From: an uncultured Lachnospiraceae bacterium
GTDB taxonomy: Bacteria; Bacillota; Clostridia; Lachnospirales; Lachnospiraceae
Direction: 5' to 3'
Length of the DNA stretch: 64,000 nt
NCBI GenBank assembly: GCA_910584965.1
Contig: CAJUDZ010000005.1
Location: forward strand, 1-64,000
Shown here piece by piece: positions 1 through 8,224 of the stretch. Position 1 is the stretch's first letter. Each line of letters starts with the position of its first letter. The position numbers were made by a program, and so were the translations under genes. Below the pieces are notes generated by a model. The model was not told the DNA's origin. It searched no databases and saw nothing but the letters and a program-made list of their open reading frames with translations.

Positions 1-12
1 AAGATCAGCCAT
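1..12 (-). CDS. 5' end of the next Tn7-like transposition gene (probably tnsC), running off the left edge
   Basis: Only four codons (ATG GCT GAT CTT) lie inside the window. The ATG overlaps the end of the transposase gene by 8 bases, and a strong Shine-Dalgarno sequence, AAGGAGAG, sits 9 bases upstream inside that gene. This is the tight coupling seen between the genes of Tn7-type operons. The gene after tnsB is usually the AAA+ regulator tnsC, but nothing of its protein can be checked here, so the name is inference from position only. Confidence 0.4.
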
Positions 13-1834
13 AGTTTACTCTCTCCTTCATATAATCCTGATGGTTCTTCATCTGTTCCTTTTTTCTGGTATTGCGGATATTCTTCATATGTACATCTGT
101 ATGGCCACAAGCATTATTCGCAATCGCCTCTATATGCTGTGCCAGATTAATTTGAGCCTGTTGGTTCTCTCTCACAACACTCCTAGTTATATCCTTTTGA
201 CTGGTCTGTAACTCCTGTACTCCGACCAAGTCTCTTCCTTTAAACCGTGATTCTATCAGCATAAATTCCACATAGGAACCATTCTCCATCACCCATACAG
301 ATGTCACATCCTCTGGATTATATGCCACAGTCGCAGTACCACCGGATAGATACTGCTCTGTATATCCCTCACAATGATAACGCAGCTTATTTACCTTCAA
401 ACCCGTTCGTCCAAATTTCCCTGTAGTCCTTGGTAACAATGTCAACATCAACCCTCTACTATCCACTCCTATCAGATTGGCTCCGATCAATGATTTACCC
501 CATTCCCAGATACAAGAAGCATAAGGTTTTACCTGTGCATCTATCATAGCTTCTGTATAAGGAAAGTTTTCTATGATCCTTTGGGAATTATAATAGATCA
601 TACAATGTAGAATAATCTTCTCAAAGTCCATCATAGTCAAACATGCATCCTTACGGTAATCATGTACCCCTCTCTCCTGATAATCCGGCTCAATCACACC
701 CTTACCCTTTAGATGCTTCTTGTACATCTCCTGTATCAGATCAAAGAATTTCTCCACTAATCCTTTCAGTTCTGGCCTATAGGAAGGAAGATTTACAACC
801 GTAACTCCCAACTCTGCAATCTGCTCAAAATTCTCCGATTTATATTCACTCCCCATATCCGTAACAAATGTACCGGGAAGCCTATCACAATCCCAATCTT
901 CCTTTTGTATGGAAATACCATAACGCCTACACCATGTAACCTTATCGGCAATGATATTCAGCATCAATCCTCTAAGACTGTAAATTCCACCTTCCCATGA
1001 AAGAGAATATCCACAGCACAGACTACTGTAAGCATCAATACATGCCGTAAGAATAGGTCTTCCTACCAGATTCCCCTCATCATTAATCAGGTAAATATCA
1101 CATACCGTAGCATCCAGCATCCCCACGCCAACCGCAGGTGCAAACTCCTGCACTCCCTCACCTGTAAGAGGACGATTATTCCTCTGATAATTCTTCAACC
1201 CATCCCTAGAAATATAAAAGTTCTGCATCTTCCTTGTCTTACGGTAAAAATAACGGAACTGATAGAAGGACGGATATTCTTCGGCCAATACCCCCATAGC
1301 GTCACAATATTTCTCTTTGAGCATCATGGTATAAGCAGTCATAAGTGATTGCTTCTTTGTCGTATAGAAAAACTTATTCAACGCCCAGCGCATATTTTTT
1401 TCATCTTCACTTAACCCTCTTTCATTCTTTCGTTTCTTCGGAGCAAGTACAGCCATATCCAGATAAGACAAGTAAAGACAGAGATAATTCCTGATCGTCT
1501 GTTTTGATACTTGATAATCTTCGGCTATAGAACAGATCAGTTTGGATCGCACCTTATCATCCGATATGAACGGAAGTATAGGTGCAATCATTGTATAGCG
1601 TTCATGCATTATCTTTCTCTGGTCTGCATCCAGCGCATCAACATCCACAATATTAACTCCTGTAACCTCAGATAACTCAGCGACAGTACACTCAGAGCAA
1701 TATCCCAACGAAACAAGCTCCACCCAAACAGGCATAGTCTGTTTCAAACAGTCGATCATGAGGATTCTATCATCCTGCATATCCAATACTCTGATAATGC
1801 TATCACCAGATCGCAACAGATCATGCTTCTTCAT
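5..1834 (-). CDS. TnsB-like DDE transposase of a Tn7-like element
   Basis: A 609-residue protein with a retroviral-integrase-fold (rve/DDE) core and a Mu/TnsB-like C-terminal region, expected to bind the transposon ends and carry out strand transfer. With the start used here, the likely acidic triad is Asp241 (in GMLDAT), Asp326 (in TDMGSEY) and Glu361 (in KGLVEKFF). A helix-turn-helix stretch (VSKQTIRNYL) lies near residues 108-118. The ATG at 1834 overlaps the TGA of the upstream gene (TGATG); an in-frame codon at 1876 would add 14 residues inside that gene and is less likely. Length fits TnsB or Mu-type transposases. A TnsB label is favoured over a generic Mu/TniA one because a TnsA-like gene precedes it. 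Confidence 0.8.
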   Translation of the reverse strand: MKKHDLLRSGDSIIRVLDMQDDRILMIDCLKQTMPVWVELVSLGYCSECTVAELSEVTGVNIVDVDALDADQRKIMHERYTMIAPILPFISDDKVRSKLICSIAEDYQVSKQTIRNYLCLYLSYLDMAVLAPKKRKNERGLSEDEKNMRWALNKFFYTTKKQSLMTAYTMMLKEKYCDAMGVLAEEYPSFYQFRYFYRKTRKMQNFYISRDGLKNYQRNNRPLTGEGVQEFAPAVGVGMLDATVCDIYLINDEGNLVGRPILTACIDAYSSLCCGYSLSWEGGIYSLRGLMLNIIADKVTWCRRYGISIQKEDWDCDRLPGTFVTDMGSEYKSENFEQIAELGVTVVNLPSYRPELKGLVEKFFDLIQEMYKKHLKGKGVIEPDYQERGVHDYRKDACLTMMDFEKIILHCMIYYNSQRIIENFPYTEAMIDAQVKPYASCIWEWGKSLIGANLIGVDSRGLMLTLLPRTTGKFGRTGLKVNKLRYHCEGYTEQYLSGGTATVAYNPEDVTSVWVMENGSYVEFMLIESRFKGRDLVGVQELQTSQKDITRSVVRENQQAQINLAQHIEAIANNACGHTDVHMKNIRNTRKKEQMKNHQDYMKERVNYG

Positions 1835-2298
1835 CAATGACCACCCCCCCAATCTGTAACTCCATGCCTGATCCAATACTCCCTCGAAGCATCCAACAGT
1901 TTCACCGTCAATGGCTTCATCAGGAATTTACGAAACACACATTCCCGTACCATCAGATCACCGTCTGTTTTGGTACACACAAAATCGGAAGTATACTCCC
2001 CGACATCCAATCCATCCAACAGAACATTGCATCTGATCTCCTTTACTTCCTCATCCATCTGCAGAAGATCAGCATAAGCATACTGGATTACATCATACGT
2101 CCTGCATACTTCAGCACACTTGCCAATCATCCTCTTTTCACATCGCCCTTTGAAATTCTTTTTCCTCATCCTTCGCAAAACCTCCCATCCGGGAACATCC
2201 TGCATTTTCCCAAAAACGTTCCCAAAAATGAAATCATACCACTTTTGGGGAATTGGGGATTGCTTTTGGGGAAAAACAAAAAGCCAAATATCCAGCAT
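1834..2298 (-). CDS. TnsA-like endonuclease of the Tn7-like element
   Basis: In Tn7 systems TnsA cuts the 5' transposon ends and works together with TnsB. This 154-residue protein looks like the TnsA core and C-terminal region: EYTSDFVC carries the central Asp, and a conserved-looking tail follows (KPLTVKLLDASREYW, then GVTDWG). In the usual catalytic position (Glu-x-Lys) the sequence reads VRECVFR, with no obvious lysine, so activity is uncertain. The protein is shorter than Tn7 TnsA (about 270 residues). A second possible start at 2205 (MQDVPGW) would drop 31 residues. That start lies in a cluster of TTCCCAAAA motifs which may be transposase binding sites, and neither start has a strong ribosome binding site. 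Its stop overlaps the start of the transposase gene, so the two are translationally coupled. Confidence 0.55.
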   Translation of the reverse strand: MLDIWLFVFPQKQSPIPQKWYDFIFGNVFGKMQDVPGWEVLRRMRKKNFKGRCEKRMIGKCAEVCRTYDVIQYAYADLLQMDEEVKEIRCNVLLDGLDVGEYTSDFVCTKTDGDLMVRECVFRKFLMKPLTVKLLDASREYWIRHGVTDWGGGH

Positions 2299-2337
2299 TT
2301 ACAAGGCTTCCAAGCCTGTTATCATTTTCCCAAAAAC
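2203..2337. repeat. Cluster of TTCCCAAAA-type motifs near the transposon end
   Basis: The 15-mer CATTTTCCCAAAAAC occurs at 2203-2217 and again at 2323-2337, exactly 120 bases apart in the same orientation. Between them are a related direct copy (GTTCCCAAAAATG, 2218-2230) and two inverted copies (CTTTTGGGGAA near 2242 and CTTTTGGGGAAAAAC near 2263). Repeated short sites just outside tnsA are what TnsB-type transposases bind, so these may be end-binding sites that also control tnsA expression. That role is inferred. Confidence 0.55.
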
Positions 2338-2357
2338 ATCATAAACAAATATCACCA

Positions 2358-2617
2358 TGTCGTAGGGCACGGAAATTTTTTCTATATAGGGCATAAAAAG
2401 GCAATCTGTTTTATCCTCACGGGCTTTCGCCCTAGCTGCCCCTACTCCATGGTGATCCTGTGCAGAACGTTCCTACAAATCCAGTATTTATGCAAGGGAA
2501 AGGATAGTCGTTAGACAAAAATAAGACCCCGCATCCTTCAATGCAAGGTCTTATTTTTCTATGTCGTAGCAAATTTAGTTTGCCTCTTTATAGAATAAAT
2601 TTCCGTGCCCTACGACA
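2358..2617. mobile_element. 260-bp segment bounded by perfect 21-bp inverted repeats (TGTCGTAGG...CCTACGACA)
   Basis: The left repeat (2358-2378) and right repeat (2597-2617) are exact reverse complements. They begin TGT and end ACA like Tn7-family ends, and similarity continues for about 10 further bases inward. A third, partial copy (TGTCGTAGCAAATTT) starts at 2562. CCA flanks both outer edges. The right edge is 17 bases past the ppdK stop codon. Either this is a small non-autonomous element, or 2617 is the real end of the Tn7-like transposon and the other copies are internal transposase sites. No credible gene is inside. Confidence 0.6.
2517..2558 (-). terminator. Intrinsic terminator downstream of ppdK
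   Basis: A perfect 12-bp stem (AAAAATAAGACC at 2517-2528 with GGTCTTATTTTT at 2547-2558) and an 18-base loop. The T-run follows on the minus strand, the direction of ppdK; the stem could also work on the plus strand. It sits inside the inverted-repeat segment, about 80 bases past the ppdK stop, so the element may supply the terminator. Confidence 0.7.
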
Positions 2618-2634
2618 CCAAAAATCCTATGGCA

Positions 2635-5253
2635 TTATTTTGAAATAGCCGCCTGTGCCGCTGCCAATCTCGCGATCGGCACCCTGAACGGTGAACAGGA
2701 TACATACGTCAGCCCAACTTTATGGCAAAACTCCACGGAAGAAGGATCGCCGCCGTGTTCGCCGCAGATGCCAAGTTTGATATCCGGTCTTACGGAACGG
2801 CCTTTCTCCGCCGCCATCTGCACTAACTGACCAACACCGCTCTGGTCGAGTCTGGCAAACGGATCAGACTCATAAATTTTGTTCTTATAGTAATCTCCCA
2901 GGAATTTTCCTGCATCGTCACGGGAGAAGCCGAATGTCATCTGTGTCAGGTCGTTTGTACCAAAGGAAAAGAACTCCGCTTCTTCTGCGATTTCATTTGC
3001 CAAAAGTGCTGCTCTCGGAATTTCAATCATCGTACCGACATGGTATTTAATATCCGAATTTTTCTCTTTCTTTACCAGCTCCGCGGTTTCCACTACGACA
3101 TCTTTGACGAATTTCAGCTCTTTCTTTTCTCCAACGAGCGGAATCATGATTTCCGGAACGATATCGAAGCCTTTCTCTTCTTTCACTTCGATTGCCGCTT
3201 CCATTACGGCTCTCGTCTGCATTCTTGCAATTTCCGGATAAGTAACCGCAAGACGGCATCCGCGGTGTCCCATCATCGGGTTAAACTCATGCAGGGAATC
3301 ACAAACCAGCTGTACCTCTTCGGCTGTCATCATCATCTGAACCGCCAGATCGTCAATATCCGCCTGTTCTGTCGGAACAAACTCATGAAGCGGGGGATCC
3401 AGGAAACGAATTGTAACCGGTCTGCCCTCCATTACTTCGTAAAGTGCCTTAAAGTCGCCTTTCTGGAAAGGAATCAGCGCATTTAATGCTTTTTCTCTCT
3501 GCTCTACGGTTCTTGCAAGAATCATCTGGCGGATCTTCGGGATTCTGTCGGGTTCGAAGAACATATGTTCCGTCCGGCAGAGTCCGATGCCTTCCGCACC
3601 GTATTTGATCGCATTCGCCGCATCGGCCGGCGTATCCGCATTGGTGCGTACTTTTAATTTACGGTACTGGTCAGCCCAGCCCATGATTCTGCCGAAGTTG
3701 CCGCTTACGGAAGCCTCTACTGTTTTAATATCGCCTTTATAAATCTTACCGGTGGAGCCGTCTAAGGAAATAAAATCGCCCTCATGGAATATCTCTCCGC
3801 CCAGTTCGAATACTTTGTCCATTTCATTGATGGCTATTTCACCGCAGCCCGATACGCAGGCTGTTCCCATACCGCGCGCTACAACGGCCGCATGGCTTGT
3901 CATGCCGCCGCGTACGGTCAGGATGCCTTCCGCCGCGTGCATTCCTTCGATATCTTCCGGAGAAGTTTCCAGACGCACCAAAATGACTCTCTCTCCCTTT
4001 TCATGTGCCTCTTTGGCTTCTTCCGCCGTAAAATATACTTTACCTGCCGCCGCCCCGGGGGATGCGGGAAGTGCCTGACCGATAACCTGTCCCGCTTTTA
4101 AAGCGGCCGCATCAAAGGTCGGGTGCAGTAACTGATCCAGGGATTTTGCCTCAATCCGGAGCACCGCTTCTTCCGGCGTAATCTTTCCTTCATCTACGAG
4201 ATCGCATGCGATCTGAATCGCTGCAGGTGCAGTTCTTTTTCCGTTACGGGTCTGCAGGAAAAACAGTTTCCCGTTTTCGATTGTAAATTCCATATCCTGC
4301 ATATCGCGGTAATGGTCTTCCAGTTTATTCGCTATTTCCATAAACTGTTTATAGCATTCCGGCAGGTCTTCTTCCAGTTTGGTAATCGGCTGTGGTGTAC
4401 GGATACCTGCCACAACATCCTCACCCTGTGCGTTGATCAGGTATTCGCCGTATATGCCTTTCTCTCCGGTGGAAGGATTTCTGGTAAAAGCAACGCCTGT
4501 GCCGGACGTATCGCCCATATTGCCGAATACCATCGCCTGTACGTTGACCGCCGTGCCCCAGTCGCCCGGAATATCGTTCATTCTTCTGTATACGATGGCT
4601 CTTTCATTATCCCAGGAACGGAATACGGCCTTAACCGCTTCCATCAACTGTACTTTCGGTTCCTGCGGGAAATCCTCTCCTTTATTTTCTTTATAAATTG
4701 CTTTGAATCTGACAATGATTTCTTTCATATCGTCCGCTGTCAGATCAGTATCGTAGGTTACTCCTTTGGAAGCTTTGATTTCGTCAAGAATTCTTTCGAA
4801 ATAAGATTTGGGAATCTCCATAACAACGTCGGAGAACATCTGAATAAATCTTCTATAAGAATCGTATGCGAATCGCGGATTTCCGGTCTTTTTAGCGAAT
4901 CCCTCTACCGCAATATCAGTCAGTCCCAGATTCAGAATTGTGTCCATCATGCCCGGCATGGATGCCCTTGCACCTGAACGAACGGATACCAGTAACGGAT
5001 TTTCCGTATCGCCGAATTTCTTATCCTGCTTTTTCTCTAAAAGCTCAAGCGCATCGAAAATCTGTTTCTGAATTTCTTCTGAAATCTGTTTTCCATTGTT
5101 GTAATAATCCGTGCAGGCCTCTGTCGTAACCGTAAAGCCTTGCGGAATCGGCAGTCCGAGATTGGTCATCTCTGCAAGATTTGCGCCCTTTCCGCCTAAA
5201 AGATTACGCATATCCGCATTGCCTTCTTCAAATAAGTACACCCATTTTGCCAT
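2635..5253 (-). CDS. ppdK: Pyruvate, phosphate dikinase
   Basis: Interconverts pyruvate, ATP and phosphate with phosphoenolpyruvate, AMP and pyrophosphate; in anaerobic Clostridia it serves glycolysis or PEP regeneration in the cytosol. The 872-residue length is typical. The N-terminal ATP-grasp region opens with LLGGKGANLAEM. The swivelling phosphohistidine domain carries GGMTSHAAVVARG (His in TSH). The C-terminal TIM barrel has GTNDLTQMTFGFSRDD and ICGEHGGDPSS with the catalytic Cys. A good ribosome binding site (GAGGGAGATGCT) precedes the ATG. It appears monocistronic, with an upstream extended -10-like TGTTATGAT near 5285. The Tn7-like element sits directly behind its stop codon, so its 3' end may be an attachment site. 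Confidence 0.97.
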   Translation of the reverse strand: MAKWVYLFEEGNADMRNLLGGKGANLAEMTNLGLPIPQGFTVTTEACTDYYNNGKQISEEIQKQIFDALELLEKKQDKKFGDTENPLLVSVRSGARASMPGMMDTILNLGLTDIAVEGFAKKTGNPRFAYDSYRRFIQMFSDVVMEIPKSYFERILDEIKASKGVTYDTDLTADDMKEIIVRFKAIYKENKGEDFPQEPKVQLMEAVKAVFRSWDNERAIVYRRMNDIPGDWGTAVNVQAMVFGNMGDTSGTGVAFTRNPSTGEKGIYGEYLINAQGEDVVAGIRTPQPITKLEEDLPECYKQFMEIANKLEDHYRDMQDMEFTIENGKLFFLQTRNGKRTAPAAIQIACDLVDEGKITPEEAVLRIEAKSLDQLLHPTFDAAALKAGQVIGQALPASPGAAAGKVYFTAEEAKEAHEKGERVILVRLETSPEDIEGMHAAEGILTVRGGMTSHAAVVARGMGTACVSGCGEIAINEMDKVFELGGEIFHEGDFISLDGSTGKIYKGDIKTVEASVSGNFGRIMGWADQYRKLKVRTNADTPADAANAIKYGAEGIGLCRTEHMFFEPDRIPKIRQMILARTVEQREKALNALIPFQKGDFKALYEVMEGRPVTIRFLDPPLHEFVPTEQADIDDLAVQMMMTAEEVQLVCDSLHEFNPMMGHRGCRLAVTYPEIARMQTRAVMEAAIEVKEEKGFDIVPEIMIPLVGEKKELKFVKDVVVETAELVKKEKNSDIKYHVGTMIEIPRAALLANEIAEEAEFFSFGTNDLTQMTFGFSRDDAGKFLGDYYKNKIYESDPFARLDQSGVGQLVQMAAEKGRSVRPDIKLGICGEHGGDPSSVEFCHKVGLTYVSCSPFRVPIARLAAAQAAISK

Positions 5254-5312
5254 AGCATCTCCCTCTTTTCTAAATGATTGTGCTTTTTCTAATCATAACA
5301 TATCTTCCTTTA

Positions 5313-6236
5313 TCACGCACCAACTTTTTCCTTTTTTTCCTCAGAAAATATTTTCTGAGAAGAAATCGTTTTTTCTTCCGAAATGTTTTTCAGAGAATGT
5401 TTTGAAACCTCCGGAATAAAGCTTTCAAAAATGAATAAATCAAAATCTTTTTCGAGGCTTTCCAGCTGTTTCTGGTCTTTCACAGTCCAGGCAACCGCCA
5501 GGTTTTTATACAGTCTGCGGCAGATACGCCGTCCGGGCTCTTCCTTAAAACGACAGTTATAAGCGATAAAATCCGGGCTGGTCGCCCAGTTCATCAGCAG
5601 GTGGGTCAGGAAAAAATGTAAAATATTGTTGTAATTGCCGTCATGCCGAAAATTTGTGGACAGCTGGCCCCTCATAACTTCCTTATGATGTCTGCGATAC
5701 CATAAAAGCGCTAACGGATTAAAAGATTCTATGCAGTAAACGCCGTGATATCCGGCCAGCATTTTTTGCACAGTCGGGCAAAGGGACAAATCCGTCCATT
5801 CGATTTTTAACTCGATAATGAGCGGGACTTTTCCGTCAACCATTTGCAGAAACTCCTGTAACGACGGTATTTTTTCTTCTGTCTGTAAAAGCGTCAGCTT
5901 CCGCAGCTCTTCATAAGTGAAATCTCCCGGTTTTCCAGATACGCCGCAGATGCGTTCCAGCGTAAAATCATGAAAAATAACCGGCACGCCGTCCTTTGTC
6001 AGCTGCACGTCCAGTTCTATGCCATATCCCGATTCCACAGCCTTCCGAAAAGCAGGCATGGAATTTTCCGGCGCGTCCGTCCGGTTATCATGCAGCCCTC
6101 TGTGCGCATAATATACGCCGAGATAAGGCTTTCTTTTCGGCCTCCCGACAATCCTCGGCATAATCATAAGCATATATAAAAAACACAACGCAGCACAACA
6201 TACTACTATTATCATAGCCGTTTTCCAAATTATCAT
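5313..6236 (-). CDS. Membrane-anchored glycerophosphodiester phosphodiesterase (GDPD family)
   Basis: Expected to hydrolyse glycerophosphodiesters to glycerol 3-phosphate and an alcohol. One N-terminal transmembrane helix (roughly residues 5-23) puts the domain at the membrane. GDPD motifs are clear: YYAHRGLHDN (first catalytic His), PENSMPAF, IELDVQLTKDG (metal-binding Glu and Asp) and VIFHDFTLERI (second His). The tail is Lys/Ser/Glu rich. I chose the ATG at 6236 because AGAGGT lies about 7 bases upstream; the in-frame ATG at 6260 lacks such a site and would add eight residues. It is divergent from the ABC-F gene across a 350-base gap. The substrate is not evident. Confidence 0.88.
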   Translation of the reverse strand: MIIWKTAMIIVVCCAALCFLYMLMIMPRIVGRPKRKPYLGVYYAHRGLHDNRTDAPENSMPAFRKAVESGYGIELDVQLTKDGVPVIFHDFTLERICGVSGKPGDFTYEELRKLTLLQTEEKIPSLQEFLQMVDGKVPLIIELKIEWTDLSLCPTVQKMLAGYHGVYCIESFNPLALLWYRRHHKEVMRGQLSTNFRHDGNYNNILHFFLTHLLMNWATSPDFIAYNCRFKEEPGRRICRRLYKNLAVAWTVKDQKQLESLEKDFDLFIFESFIPEVSKHSLKNISEEKTISSQKIFSEEKKEKVGA

Positions 6237-6253
6237 ACTCTTACCTCTTGTCC

Positions 6254-6340
6254 GCTTCATAACGTATTCTTTTGATCAGCTGCCTGACAGGCCGTTTCGT
6301 CTTCTGCCGCGGTTAATGCCGCTTCACGACGTATTCTTTT
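6254..6340. repeat. Imperfect 20-bp direct repeat in the GDPD/ABC-F intergenic region
   Basis: A 20-mer beginning GCTTCATAACG (6254-6273) recurs as GCTTCACGACG... (6321-6340) with 18 of 20 bases identical. The first copy covers the upstream candidate start of the GDPD gene, so this looks like a small duplication of its 5' end. The rest of the gap (about 6341-6510) shows nothing beyond a short TTCTTCCG repeat near 6470-6490, and then the promoter of the ABC-F gene. Confidence 0.5.
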
Positions 6341-6515
6341 CATAAGTCCCGAAGGTGCATTTTAAATCTGCCCTGCCGCCTTCACAGGGCGCCGTCCGAC
6401 AGCAAAAAAGACAGACCTGACGTCTGCACTATCCTCATTATAATTTAAAACCTGAAAACTGCAAGTCCAATTCTTCCGAATTCTTCCGTTTCCGCCGGAT
6501 TTATGCTGATTTTTC

Positions 6516-6543
6516 TTGAAAAAGCCTTTTGTTTATGTATAAT
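6516..6543 (+). promoter_or_regulatory. Sigma-A promoter of the ABC-F operon
   Basis: TTGAAA (6516-6521), a 16-base spacer and a perfect TATAAT (6538-6543), about 47 bases before the ATG. It is the only strong forward promoter in the intergenic gap and should drive the three rightward genes. Confidence 0.75.
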
Positions 6544-6589
6544 AGAAGAAGTGACTGTCAACCGAAAAATAAACTGAGAGGTTTTCAAT

Positions 6590-8224
6590 ATGATTAGTGC
6601 AAACAATGTAACTTACAGGGTAGGAAAAAAAGCCCTGTTTGAAGATGTGAACATCAAATTTACGGAAGGAAACTGCTACGGCCTGATCGGCGCGAACGGC
6701 GCGGGCAAATCTACCTTTTTGAAGATTCTTTCGGGCGCGCTGGATACCACCAACGGCGACATTGCCGTTACGCCGGGACAGCGCCTTTCCGTACTGGAAC
6801 AGGATCATTTCAAATACGACGGCTATCCGGTCATGGATACCGTTATTATGGGTAACGAACGGCTTTATCAGATTATGAAAGAAAAAGACGCAATTTATGC
6901 CAAAGAAGATTTTTCCGATGAGGACGGCATCCGCGCCAGCGAACTGGAAGCGGAATTTGCCGAGATGGACGGCTGGGACGCGGAATCAAACGCCGCCATG
7001 CTGTTAAATGGGCTCGGCATCGATACGAGCCTGCATTACAACATGATGAGTGATTTAAACGGTAACGAGAAGGTGAAAGTCCTGCTCGCAAAAGCGCTGT
7101 TCGGCAACCCGGACATTCTCCTTTTAGATGAGCCGACAAACCATCTGGATCTGGATGCTATCGCATGGCTGGAAGAATTTCTGATTAATTTTGAAAATAC
7201 GGTAATCGTCGTTTCCCATGACCGTTATTTCCTGAACAAAGTATGTACGCATACCGCTGATATCGACTATGGAAAAATTCAGCTATACGCCGGAAACTAT
7301 GACTTCTGGTATGAGTCCAGCCAGCTCATTATCAAACAGCGTAAGGAAGCCAATAAGAAAAAAGAAGAACAGATTAAGGAATTACAGGAATTTATCTCCC
7401 GTTTCTCCGCCAACGCTTCCAAATCCAAGCAGGCGACCTCCAGAAAACGTGCCCTTGAAAAAATTGAGCTGGACGATATCAAACCTTCCAGCCGGAAATA
7501 TCCTTATATTGATTTCCGTCCGGAACGCGAAATCGGCAACGAAGTGCTGACGGTAGAAGGCATCAGCAAAACCGTCAACGGCGAAAAAGTTCTGGACAAC
7601 GTTTCCTTTATTGTCGGGCATGACGACAAAATCGCTTTCGTCGGCGGCAACGAACTGGCTAAAACGACTTTATTTAAAATCCTGACAGGTGAACTGGAAC
7701 CGGATGAAGGTACCTACAAATGGGGTGTCACCACCTCCCAGGCTTATTTTCCGAAGGATAATACGGCCGAATTTGACAACGATTATACGATCAGCGACTG
7801 GCTGATGGGCTACTCTCCCGTTAAGGATATCACCTATGTCCGCGGGTTCCTCGGCCGCATGCTTTTTGCCGGCGACGACGGAATCAAAAAGGTAAAAGTC
7901 TTATCCGGCGGGGAAAAAGTCCGCTGTCTGCTTTCCAAAATGATGATCAGCGGCGCAAACTGTCTGATTTTCGACGAACCGACAAACCATCTGGATATGG
8001 AAGCCATCACCGCGCTGAACGAAGGCATGATACGTTTTAAAGGTGTGGAACTTTTCTCCTGCCACGACCATCAGGTCGTACAGACTACGGCCAACCGTAT
8101 TATTGAAATTCTGCCGGACGGTACGATCATCGACAAGATCACGACTTACGACGAATATCTGGAAAGCGACGAAATGGCAAGAAAGCGTACCGTATACACG
8201 AGTACCGCCACGGAAGAAGACTGA
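6590..8224 (+). CDS. ABC-F family ATPase (YkpA-like), ribosome-associated
   Basis: A soluble protein with two ABC ATPase domains and no membrane segments, as in ABC-F translation factors that act at the ribosomal E site. Domain 1 has Walker A GANGAGKST and Walker B LLLDEPTNHLD. The inter-domain linker (about residues 240-300, EEQIKELQEFISRFSANAS...) is the P-site-tRNA-reaching arm. Domain 2 has signature LSGGEKVR and Walker B FDEPTNHLD. Two positions depart from consensus: domain 1 signature reads LNGNEKVK, and domain 2 Walker A reads GGNELAKTT, which I associate with the YkpA subgroup. A GAGAGG site precedes the ATG. It overlaps the next gene by one base (TGATG). A resistance role cannot be judged from sequence; housekeeping is more likely. 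Confidence 0.9.
   Translation: MISANNVTYRVGKKALFEDVNIKFTEGNCYGLIGANGAGKSTFLKILSGALDTTNGDIAVTPGQRLSVLEQDHFKYDGYPVMDTVIMGNERLYQIMKEKDAIYAKEDFSDEDGIRASELEAEFAEMDGWDAESNAAMLLNGLGIDTSLHYNMMSDLNGNEKVKVLLAKALFGNPDILLLDEPTNHLDLDAIAWLEEFLINFENTVIVVSHDRYFLNKVCTHTADIDYGKIQLYAGNYDFWYESSQLIIKQRKEANKKKEEQIKELQEFISRFSANASKSKQATSRKRALEKIELDDIKPSSRKYPYIDFRPEREIGNEVLTVEGISKTVNGEKVLDNVSFIVGHDDKIAFVGGNELAKTTLFKILTGELEPDEGTYKWGVTTSQAYFPKDNTAEFDNDYTISDWLMGYSPVKDITYVRGFLGRMLFAGDDGIKKVKVLSGGEKVRCLLSKMMISGANCLIFDEPTNHLDMEAITALNEGMIRFKGVELFSCHDHQVVQTTANRIIEILPDGTIIDKITTYDEYLESDEMARKRTVYTSTATEED

Noticed and set aside
6590..8224. ABC-F gene damaged in its second ATP site
   Set aside because: GGNELAKTT and LNGNE depart from consensus, but I recall the first as usual in the YkpA subgroup and the frame is intact.
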